Source: Gymnorhina tibicen
Taxonomy: Eukaryota; Chordata; Aves; Passeriformes; Artamidae
Length of the DNA stretch: 64,000 nucleotides
NCBI GenBank assembly: GCA_013399875.1
Contig: VXAZ01008023.1
Location: forward strand, 163,957-227,956
Direction of reading: 5' to 3'
In this document: piece by piece, positions 25,201-37,200 of the stretch
Layout: every line of letters begins with the position of its first letter
Numbering within the stretch: the stretch's first letter is position 1
Made by a program: the position numbers and the translations under genes
The notes under the pieces: generated by a model
Databases searched by the model: none
What the model saw: the letters and a program-made list of their open reading frames with translations, nothing else
Told to the model about the DNA's origin: nothing

Positions 25201-28200
25201 TTTAGTAAATAAGAATCAACAAACAGAAATAATCCTGCAGCCTTCACACTGTACTGCTATATCTGACTATTTGAGGAACACTGTCCGTGTTTCAGTTGAG
25301 ATTTTGGGGACTGGGTGGGGTTTTTTGACAGATATGGTGGATTTATTTTTCTTGGTGTCATAAAATACATTTTACACTTTTGAAGGAGGATAGGAAATGG
25401 CATGGCTTTTAATATGCTTTCAAAAGTAGAAAATCTGCAGCAAAGAGCGTGGGTATGTGTATTTAAAGGTTTTCATTCATTGCATGGATGAAAATGTAGG
25501 GTTTTGCACTAATGTTTGAAGAAGAATTCAAGCATCATTGTCTTTTTTTTGGATCAATAATTGGGATAAGTTATACAATCTGCTGAAAATGTTTTTCTTT
25601 TCAAAAATGATCTGTTCTTGAGTGACTTCACGTGTTAACTGGTCTTTGTCTTTTTGTTTTAGATGAAATGAAGACGTTTGCAGGACAGCAGATTGAACCT
25701 CTGTTTCAGTTCTCCTGGCTTATTGTATTCCTCACACTTTTGCTGTGTGGTGGTTTGGGTTTATTGCTTGCTTTCACAGTGGATGCAAAGCTTGGAATAG
25801 CGGTGTCACTCAGCCTTTTAGCTGTTCTCTACATTTTCTTTAGTAAGTCTCATATGGAATTTGTGACAGTTTTAATCTATTTTTGGAATGAAATATTGCC
25901 TTGTAGATATACTTTGCCATTCAGAAAAAGTACTAAATGGTTTTGTAGACAATAAGACCTCTTTGGACCCTTTCCTTGTGTTTTTTGTGTAATTTGCGAG
26001 AGGGCATTCTTGAGAACAAACAAGAATTTTGTTTATTAATTTAATTGTGTTACTTTTACCATTCTCAGTTTTAGCCTAACTGCTAAAAGTTCATGAACTT
26101 TTTTTACAGAACTCCATGCTTTATCTGTTCAAACTTCATGATTCTTTCAGTTGTGAATGTTGACTAAAATAAAATTGTAACATCTTTTTAATGTTTTAGC
26201 TGTAATTTACTTCGGTGGCCGTAGAGAAGGGGAGAGATGGAACTGGGCCTGGGTGTTAAGTACAAGGTTGGCAAGACATGTTGGATATTTAGAGCTGCTT
26301 CTCAAACTCATGTTTGTGAACCCACCAGAGTTACCAGAGCAAACCACTAAAGCTTTACCTGTCAGGTTAGTTATTTCCTTTATTTAATCTTGAATGAATC
26401 AGTCAGGCTCAGTCTGATACTTCTCAAACTATGCATATTAATGTGCACGTTTAACTTCATATGAAAAGTTGTTGAGATTCCCATTTGAAAAACAGTAGCT
26501 TTAGAAGATCATGAACTTTACAGTGTGAAAAAGATAGTTTTTCTTGAAAACGCTACTATCTGCCAAAGTTGGTGAAAGTTAGTGCTTTTTAGAATTAGGG
26601 ATTTTGGCTACTGTACTAATAAAAATTCATACCAGACAAAATAAGAATTTTCTGGTATAGCTTATTGTGTATTATGTATGTTTAATGCTTGCTTCACTGA
26701 TTACTTCTGTTAAAGTTTGGGGAGTTTTTTCCTCCCTGTAAGTAAAGCATCACACTGTTCAAAGCTTATAGTTTACCTGAAAACAAGAAAATTTATGCTG
26801 TGTGTTTTAAAATTTCATTTTACTTCTATTGTTTAAAGACTTCTATTTTAGCCTTCTATTTTAGACTTCTCATTTAGCATTTATGTGATCTTGTGTTTCT
26901 GTGATTTTTTTAATCCTCTATAAATATTTAAAAATCAATCAGAATGCAGTTTTAAAAATACTTGTCAATGTTATGTTTTGGCATCATAAAGGTATTTTCA
27001 TGTTTTTACTGTCATCTGAGGTGCTATTAGTGATGTGACCATTTTTATCTTTTTAAGAAATCAAGTTTTAGAATAGGAAGTGGGGCAAAGAAGAGGTTGA
27101 TAAATGGGGAAGAAGTAGTTAAATTCCATGTGGATTTTTTAAAAAATCAAATATTTAAGTGTTTTACATTTTGTACCACTTAAAAAAACTTTTAACTACA
27201 GAGATACAGCAAGACTTTGTTTCAGTTGCCAGAAAATATTTAAAGCTTTCTGAAGTATACAAAATACTTGTTTTTTTCTCTTTCAGATTTTTGTTTACAG
27301 ACTACAATAGACTGTCCAGTGTAGGTGGAGAGACTTCACTGGCTGAGATGATTGCTACCCTCTCTGATGCATGTGAAAGGGAATTTGGTTTCCTAGCAAC
27401 AAGGCTATTTCGAGTTTTCAAGACAGAAGATACACAAGGTTGTTTTTTTTACCTGAATGACATTTCCGATTATTCCATTTCAGTGCACTGTTACCAGGGC
27501 TTCTGCTTTTCACATTGTAAGGTCTTTTTAGAAATTGTTATAGCCATGCAGAAATTCACAGAGAAGGGGAAACTCTGTTTGGACGAGAAAAAATGCCCCA
27601 TTTTATTTGCTAATCTTGATTTTATTAATATATAAAGGAATATCTCCTGTGAAGTACAGTTTTCAGAAATGTCAATGGAAATGTATGTTTACGTTACGTC
27701 CTTATAGATGCAGCATATTTCCATAGCAATTAACTCATTGTGTCTGAGTCAGATAAAGGGAAATGTATATTTTTGTGTATTGCTAAGAGAGGTTTGTTTA
27801 GTTTATTAAGTTTTAATTTAGAGCTTTGATGAGTGACAACTGCTTATTCTTGGAAATAATAAATGTGTAGAACATGTTGGTGCAATCCTATAAATTGCTG
27901 TGATCAGTGCTAGTAAGATGGGATGAAGTGTACCTATGTGATCCAAATGGAACAAGCTTTTTTATTCTGTTTCATCTGTAGATTTCTAGAAGAAGAAGTA
28001 GCAGAGTAGAGTATGATATCGTGAAGAAAGAGTTCTTGAGCTTAACTTCCAATTAACTGAGGACTTGTTCTTTGTTTAGTATGTGTCAGTTACTTCTCAT
28101 TTCTTTTTGTTCACAAATTGAGGAATCTGTCACCTCTCACAAAGTGAAATGTTTAGACTCTTCTGTCCTTCAGAGTCTGGAAAAAACATGCTATGTTTGC

Positions 28201-31200
28201 TGTGTTCAGCTGTGTACTGAACACAACTTACTCTTCATTGTTCTTTTTCAAATTCACTAAGTGTTCTCTATGAAAGGGATGTGTGGAATTTTTCACGTTA
28301 GATTTTTTTTCCACGTTAGATTCTGCAGTGCCTCTCCTTAACCTCAGTGAAACAGCCTTCATGGTGCTGTAATTTCTTCTGAAGTTGTTTTGGGAATGGC
28401 AGCGTAGTGCTGACTTTTTGTGATTATTTGCAGTAATCATCTTTTCTCCTTCATTTGTAATCTTACATTCTCTTGTATTCCTTGGCTCTGTTGCCTTACT
28501 ATCCTCTGCCTAATTATCTAATTGATTTTTAAAATTTGTTTTATCTATTTGATGATTTTGCACATTCTCTCCTTTTCTCCAGTTGTTTACAGGTCCAGAG
28601 TCATAGGTTTATTATCTCTAGATGTTCACAGAAATTCCGTAGAGGTTTATTTTTTTAGCCTTCTGTATCTTAAATTTTTGTTATGTCTGTAAACTTGCAG
28701 ACAAGCCTCTTTCAATTGTCATTTCATTGTTCATGAGTCTTAAATGTGTCTCTCTAATCCAGTTCTATCTCTTTCTAGAAGGGAATGCTTACATTTCTAC
28801 TTATGTCTAGAACTGAATCTAATTATATCTGAGCTATTACCCTTTGTTTCTTGCCCCTCACCTCTGTCATTATGCATTTCTGTTGCTTTATCCTGCGGCA
28901 CAGTCCTGTGAGTCACATATGTCAGCAATGTGAAGAACCTTTGCAGCTCCTGTCTCGGTGTAGAGAATAATTTGGGCCATATATAAACCTTGGGTATTCT
29001 TTCTACTTAGCGTATTTAAAATTTGATTTTTTCCCTCCAGTTCAAATACTGATTTTTAGCTGTCATAGTTTTACTTCAGATCATTGCTGTTCTTTCCTTT
29101 GTTATCAACAAATGTGTACAGAAGGTAGCAATCTTCTAGATGTACACCAGTGGATGTGAGGTCCTAAAGGCAGAGACTGTTGCTTTGGAAAATGCTGTTT
29201 CTTTGGTCACTGATTTAGCTATGCTAAGCTCCAACTGCACTATTTGCTTCTTTCTTATCAGTCCACTTCAAGTCAGGAGCTCTGTACTCTCTTCTGAGTC
29301 CCTTGTGATCTGTCCAAACCATATTTGCTGCAGTTCTCCCGTTTTTGTGTGTTTTAGCATGTAAGAAAGGATGGCCCCAGGTTGCAGCTTGCAATTTTGG
29401 TTTAATTCTTCAATGGTACTGTTATTATTAGATTATGTAAGTACCAGGTTCCAGTTTAAAACTGAGTAGTTCCCGTACTGTTTTCCTACAATTTATTTAT
29501 GTAAATACCCTTTACAAAGAGATGCCACAAAAGCGATGATAGCACTGATAGAAAATTGTCATTTCCATCCAGTATGGATTTCTTGAAATGATGGAAATAA
29601 ACTGAAGATTAAAGGAATATCTCTGCTTTGTAATTTCCAAGAATTTTGGCAAGTAATAGATAATTTTTTTCCGTTGGTTTGTGACTGGATGGTAACACTG
29701 CAGTAAGCTTTTGTGCCAGTTAGTGTTTTATGAGAAGTATGCAAGTTAATAGATTTTGCACTCTCCTGTCATTACATTGTACATTAATTCTAACAGCAAT
29801 ACTTATTTCCTAGGTAAAAAGAAATGGAAGAAAACTTGCTGCCTCCCATCCTTTGTGATTTTTCTGTTCATCTTGTCTTGCGTTGTTTCTGCAATTGCCC
29901 TGTTGGCAATTTTTAATGTGGAATCAGCCAACATGACAGTGAATGTTATTCTCATAACGGTGACCTGTATTGTTGGTTTGGCCTTTTTCTTGAATTGCCG
30001 CACATGGTGGCAGGTGATGGATTCAGTTTTGAATTCTCAGAGAAAGCGTCTTCACAATGCTGCCTCCAAGCTTCACAAGTTGAAAAGCGAGGGGTTCATG
30101 AAGGTGAGCATTTATATGAATTGGCCCTTAAAAGGAATGAAACAAACTCCCAAACATGGAACATTATTAAGCTGGGGCATCATTACTTTAACCAGGCCAA
30201 GTCTCACAACAGCAGAATGAGACGTGGTGAGTTTTTACTGAAGGGAACACTTCTGTGCCAGTGGTAATTGTGCATAGCATATGAGACCTGTCTGCTTAAT
30301 CAGGAGTGTTAAATTTGGGGTTTCAGTTTTCTGATTTTATTTTTCCTGGAAAACAATTCTCAATTACCAGTATTTAGTAAAAGCTTACTTTAGATCATAA
30401 GATTAGAATGATTAACTTTGAGAATCTTCTAAAGGTGAAAAACAAGTCCAGCTTTGTCTGTCTGCGAGACCTCTTTTCTAAGAATGGAATTGTAGCACTG
30501 AAGGAACATTCCAAAACAGTCCACATATTTAATGAAAAGTGATAGAAAATACTATTGTTTTGCTGGCCTGTATCTATAAAATGGTAAATACACTCTCAGG
30601 CTGTCATCAGATAGCTTATATGCTCCTATTTGAAAGTAAAATGTAGCATTGTGATTGTTACCTTTGTAGGTTACAGCCAATATATTTTATAAAAATCTGC
30701 TGTACAAATATTTTTCATAGACTCATAGAATAGTTTGAGTTGAAAAGAACCTTTTAAAGGTCAGCCAGTCCAATGTCCCTGCAACGAACAGGGACATCTT
30801 CAATTAGATTAGGCTGCTCAGAGCCCAGTCCAACCTGACCTTGAATGTTTTTAAGGATGGGCATCCAGAACGTCTCTGGGCAATCTGTGCCAGTGTTTTA
30901 CCACCCTCATTTTAAACAAACATCTTTCTTATATCTAGTCTAAATTGATTGTCCTTCAGTTTTTAAAACCGTTCCCCCTTCTCCTCTTGCAAAAGGTCCT
31001 GCTAAAAAGTTTGTCCTCATGTTACTTATAGGCCTCTTTAGGTACTGAAAAGCCACAATAAACATCTCCCCAGAATCTTGTCTTCTCCAGGCTGAACAAT
31101 CCCAATTCTCTCAGCCTTTCATCACAGCAGAGGTGTTCCATCCCTCTGATCATCTTTGTGGCCTCCTCTGGACTTGCTCCAATACATCGGTGTCATTTCT

Positions 31201-34200
31201 GTGCTGAGGAATGCAGAGCTGGATGCAGCACTATGGGTGGGGTCTCACCAGAGTGGAGCAGAGGGGCAGAATCCTTTCCCTTACCTGATGCCCACACTGC
31301 TTTAGATGCAGCCCAGAACATGTTTGGCTTTCTGGGCTGCAAGGACAAATTGCCAGGTCATGTCCAGCCTCTCACTCACCAGCACCCTCAAGTCCTTTTC
31401 AGCAGGGCTGCTGTGGATCTGTTCATTGCCCAGCTTGGATTGATACCAGGGGTTCAATACACAGGATTGATACCAGGGATTCAATACAGGGCCTTGCACT
31501 TGGCCTTGTTGAACCTCATGAGCCCACTTCTTGAGCTTGTCCAGGTCCCTCTGGATGGCATCCCATCCCTCACATGTGTCAACGGCACCACTCAGCTTGG
31601 TGTTATCTGCAAACTTGTTGAGGATGCACTTGATCCCTTCGTTCATGTTATTAATGCAGATATTAAATAACACTGGTCTCAATATGGACCTCTGAGGGAC
31701 ACCACTTGTTACTTACGTCCTTTGGGACACTGAGCCATTGACCCTTTGTTATTTCTTGCATCTCTTGACAAGTTCGGCTCCAGCTGTGCCTTGGCCTTTG
31801 TCACCACATCCCTTCACAACCAGACTGTGTCCCTATACTCTTCCTAGCATATTTGTGCTCGCTTCCACTTCCTGTGCATTTACTTCTTGGTCTTCAGTTT
31901 GAGCAGCAGGTCTCTACTCAGTGTAGCCAGCTGTTAGTCTTCCTTGCCAGGTTTCTTGTACCTGGGGATTACAAGCTTTTGGGCTTCACGGAAAGCATCC
32001 TTAAAAGATCTGCCAGCTCTGTTGTCCCTGAGGGCAGTTTTCCAAGGGGTCCTGTTGACTATCTCTTCGAAGAGCTAGAAGTTCGCTTTCCTAAAATTCG
32101 GTGTCCTGACTTTACTCCCTACCTGACCCATGTCTCTCAGGACTGCAAACTCCACCAGTGTGTGATCACTGCAGCCCAGGCTGCCTCCAATCTTGACATC
32201 CCCCGTTAGCTCACTTACGTTAGTGCCCATCAGGTCCAGTGTTGCTTCCCTTCTAGTAGGGCTTGTCTATTACCTAGCTGAAGAAGTTATCCTCTGTGCA
32301 TTCCAGCAGTCTCCTAAATTGCTGACAGCTCATGAGGCTACATTTCCAGATGTTGGGGTCATCTAAGTTCCCCAGGAGGATGAGAGCCCATGAGCATGAT
32401 GCCTCCTGTAGCTGGGACATGAAGATTTCATCAATAGGTTCCCCTTCATCAGGCCTGTTGCAGAGACAAACCCCAAGGTGTCATTTATTAGTCTGGTCCT
32501 TGATTTTTATGCACTGACTCATCCAGTTTGTGGCTGCTTCTCAGAGGTATCTCTTTGTGATCTCTCCATCTTTTGATGTAGAGGGCAACCTCTCCTCCCT
32601 TCCTCCCCTCCTTCCTCTCCTGTCCCTTTTAAACAGCCTGTAGCCATCAATGCTCCAGTCATAGGATTCATCCACCAAGTTTCTGGAATGGCAGCTGGGT
32701 CATAGCTTTCTAGCAGCACGGTGGCTTCCAGCTCCTCCTGTTAGTTGCCCACCCTGTGTGCACTGGGTAGAGGCACCTCAGCTGGGCTGTCAGCCGTGTC
32801 ACCTTCTTAGAGGAACAACCTATTTATTTCCTTTGAAGTATTTCAGTGGTGTTTCCCTGTTGGCATCTGTTACCTCAGGACTTGCTGCTGATGTCAATGA
32901 GACTTTGGGTGTGCTCCAGTATGGCCACCACATCTCAGAGCCAGCAGCTGAGGGCCCTCACTAGCACTGCATCCCTCTAACCTTGGTGTGTCATCCCACG
33001 GCTTGTTATGGACAAGCCTGGTATTATCTCCCTGTCTGTTTAAAGCTCTATCAATGAACCCTGCTGGCTCCTGGTCAAAGGATCTCTTTGCCCCTTGAGA
33101 CAGGTGAATCCCTTCTGATGCCAGCATGCCTGGTGCCATGATTTTGCAGCACAGAAGACCTGATTTGTGTCTTGGCACTGTGTTTCTTGACAGTTGTTTG
33201 TTGAGTGGTATTTATCCGACATAACTTCAGCCTTTTAGGAGTTAGGTTCATCCTTTGCCAGCAAGGGAGCGAAGTAGGTATTTCAGGAGAGTTGTTCATT
33301 TGTTTTATGTCATCTTATTGTGCACATTCTAATGAATCTAGTGGTTAAGACATCAGATTTTAATGTCTACCCGTTAGCTGCTGAAATTAAGGCAGGCGAA
33401 TTCCACCTTTGTTTCTATGTTATGGGTGGTTGTTACATGTGTAACAATATTGAAAAGCTTAACAAATCTTCACACTGCATATCTTAAATAGCAGTGACTG
33501 AGCATTAGAGTAATAGCATTATGTGCTTGGCTGGAAGGCAGACAGAAAATTTTGCTGTACATTTTATGCAAAGCAATTTTTGAGGACTAGCTGAAGCTAC
33601 AAATGCTCTTTTATTTACTTCTGAAATAATGTTTTACTGTGCATAAATATTATTTTCTTAAATAACATTGTAATGGAATTTAAATAAGGATAGTTTGTTA
33701 CATCAAAGCAGAATATGTGTTTTTGCTGTACCTTTTGTTCAAACAGGAAATTAGTATGTTGGAAGTGACATTTTAGGACTTTCCACTTTGAGTGAAGTTC
33801 TTATTTATTCTTGTAATCTCATTGAAGTATTTTTGGGACAAATAGCAATCTGCAAAAGGAATATATGTATTTTTATCAGTTTTAGGTATTATAGAGATGT
33901 CTTATCCTTCTTTGGTTTTCATTTTTATAGGTTTTGAAATGTGAAGTGGAACTGATGGCCAAAATGGCAAAAACCATTGACAGCTTCACTCAGAATCAGA
34001 CAAGACTTGTCGTAATTATTGATGGATTGGATGCTTGTGAACAGGACAAGGTTTTACAGATGCTTGATACTGTGAGTTGGATCATTTAATGAAGATAACT
34101 CTGGATTGTATTCATGATCTCTTCCACAGATGAGCTCAGATACATACAGTTATTATGTGTTTTCTGTAAAAAGAAGGCTATGTTGTAGTAATTAATATTT

Positions 34201-37200
34201 GTGTACATTGCCATAACTATAATGCTAAGAGTGATGGGTTTTAGAAGTTGAAAATTAAATAGTTAGTACTTTTGAAAAGGTTTGAAATGATCAAATATAG
34301 ACTATGGAAAATAATTATTCTGTTGAAACAAACTTAAAATATTTGGAGAGTTTTCATATTTACTCTTGAAGTACTTCAGATGAAAAATACTTAAATGCTA
34401 AATATTTGGGGGGGACTGGGACATTACTGTCTGATACATCCTTGGTGATGACTTCCACTGTAAATTCTGCTGTTAAATTGTCAAGTGTGCTTATTTCTAA
34501 CTGTGGATAAGTTCCTAATGTTAGATATCTCATATAGAAGAAGCTGACATCTCTGTACATCTCTTGGCCTCTCAGATTTATTCCTTGAACGGAATGATTA
34601 TGAAATGTTGAGCCAAATGTTCAAATGATCTGCAGCTCCAGTTAGTTATTACTAACAAGGTGTACTCTCTACTTTTTTACAGGTGCGAGTCTTGTTTTCA
34701 AAAGGCCCATTCATTGCAATTTTTGCAAGTGACCCACACATTATTATAAAGGCAATTAACCAGAACCTCAACAGTGTTCTACGTGATTCAAACATAAATG
34801 GCCATGATTACATGCGAAATATTGTCCATTTGCCCGTTTTTCTGAACAGCCGAGGGCTTAGTAATGCAAAAAAACTGATGGTAGCTTCAACAACCAATGG
34901 GGATATTCCTTATGCAGATAATGCAGGTAAGGTTATGCAGGAGGGTGATTAGGAGCATTACAAAACCAGTGATCCAAAATCTGGGTCTGGTTTTGGAAGA
35001 AACTGTTCAAATAATTGACAGATCATTAGTATTATTTTTATAGGCCAGTCAAATATATATGACTGGAGAAAATGCCTACCTTTGTTTTCCTTTCCACAGG
35101 ATTGCATGAAGAGGTTGACAGGAGAGTTTCTCAGAACAGTCTTGGAGACATGACCAAGCTTGGTAGCAAAACTGCTCTCAACAGGCGGGTGAGAAAGATT
35201 TTTAGTCTAAATAGAGATACGGGTAAAACTTTTTTTTCTTTTCTGGTTCTTTTATTCTTTGACATTTTCACTAGCATCAACTTGGAAGACTTATCAAACC
35301 ATTCTTATGAAATTTTTATAAATGATCCACGTAGGATAAGTCTGTTCTTGAATCAGTAGACTGATGCTCTGTCAAAGAGGAAGAAGTTTGCTTGCTCACT
35401 GAAGTATTCCTTTCCACAAAAACTTAAATGCAGCTCTCTGTGAATGCTGAGATGATACAGCAAATATGGTAGGAGCTATGGTCTGTGTATGTGTGTGTAT
35501 TTTTGATTTTTTTGTGTAAGCCTGGTATCAGTTTGTTGCAGGATGTTGCAACAAGGGGGAGTAATTGAGTAAATGAAAGAATTTCAGCTATTAAGTACTA
35601 GACTTTTGCTGCAATGTCTACCACAATTTTTTCCTGCTTTTTGTTATTTCATCATTACATAACATCACAGACTGGTTGAATAAAAGGTATCTAGAAAGTT
35701 GTGAAAAGCAACACAGAATCTGAGGATTCTGAGGTTTTTGAGCTGCCATAGGTAGAGACTTTGTGAGTTTTGTAGCAGAGGAACCTGATGGTCACTTTAA
35801 TTTTTATGTGTAATTAGTAAATGGATGGTAGTAACTCTTTGGAGAGACAGTAGGAAGGGATGATGGGAATGCTGAAAGTAGTAACCTTTTTATGAAATAC
35901 TTTGCTATGTCACTCTATTTTGCCCTCTCACAATTGATGTGGAAGTAAAATGTGTAACTCTTACCACTTCTTGGCTTCTATGGAAATAATGTTCAGCTGT
36001 TACACAGCTAAATCAGAATTAAATTATTGCACCTTTGATATTTACTGTCAGCCTCACAGACTTATCCACAAAGTCTCTAACTTTTAATCAAGTAAAACTG
36101 AAGTATTTGAAATACATAAAAGCTTTTGATACTTATCAGTATTCCTTGGGTTTTTGTATCATTATCAGGATACTTACCGAAGACGCCAGATGCAGAGGAC
36201 CATTACCCGCCAAATGTCTTTTGATTTGACCAAGCTGTTGGTTACAGAGGATTGGTTCAGTGATATCAGCCCTCAGACCATGAGGAGGCTGCTAAATATT
36301 GTTTCAGTGACGGGTAAGTGTGACATGGTCATGGGCAGTAAAAACAGTATTGTGTTTTGGCTGCTTGTAGTTACACTCAGACTTTTTAGTGTGTAAACTA
36401 AATCTAACAAGTCAGTCCATGTGTTGCTTTTGAAGATCCTTCTGAAGCAAACTCTTCTAGAACGTAGGAAAACATTATAGACCATTCTACATAGAATTTG
36501 AAAGATACATAGTATTTGTTGTTTCACTGACTTCAGTTGGGAGGCAAATGATTCTAGTCTACATTTTTAGGAAATTTTGTATTTTTTTATTTTGAGATGG
36601 GATAAGAAAATTACATTTTTCAATTTCATAATACTGTAGTGTGAACAAAGATTGTATTGATGACACCTGAAAAGGTAAGCTGTGAGGGGAAAACCAGGTA
36701 TTTATCCTGTTCATTTTTGCTATGAATATTTGCAGTCCTTGTTCCCTAAATGATTGTGTAGGACTGATGAAAGCATTTTCTGACCTGTTTTTCTTCAGCA
36801 AAACACAGTCAAGACGTTGGTATCTCTAAGGTTTAAAAGCTGGAAATAACTGGAAAAGGGCCTGTGGACGTTTAATAAAATTATGTATCATGTAGTAAGT
36901 GAATGGGGAGTGATTACTGTCTTTTCTATTACAGGCACTAGAAGGCACTGGGTAGCCCTACAGCTACTCAGAACAAAAAAATTGAGTTACTTTTCACACT
37001 GTACATAGTTAAGAGCATAAATCTGTAAAAGACCTCAAATTCAGAGCTAATCTTATTTATTAGTGTGTTGTCTCTTAGCTTGTCACTGCAAGCTAAGTAG
37101 CAGGTAACTTGTTTTGGCAAATTATAGTGCAGTTATGAAAGTATAACAAAATCACAAAATGTTAGTTGTAAAATTAAACTAAAAAAAAGCCTCGCAAGAA

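Larger units (their letters stand above)
24300..27286 (+). other. KIDINS220: KIDINS220 introns 12-14, nothing recognised
   Basis: Introns of 1,363, 357 and 921 bp around exons 13 and 14. They are AT-rich with T homopolymers. Near 26,840-26,870 a short direct repeat of TTCTATTTTAG-like sequence occurs. No gene or mobile element was seen. Confidence 0.7.
30104..33930 (+). other. KIDINS220: KIDINS220 intron 16, occupied largely by a CR1 copy
   Basis: A 3.8-kb intron. Flanks at 30,104-30,714 and about 33,231-33,930 are unique AT-rich sequence. The middle 2.5 kb is CR1 and accounts for all the long open frames seen here. Confidence 0.8.

Noticed and set aside
27159..27635. 158-codon frame taken as a separate gene
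   Set aside because: Its middle is KIDINS220 exon 15 (27,287-27,438). The extensions on both sides are intron.
31158..31670. 170-codon + strand frame and 126-codon minus strand frame
   Set aside because: Both are CR1. The minus one is a broken reverse-transcriptase remnant and the plus one is its antisense. Neither is a host gene.
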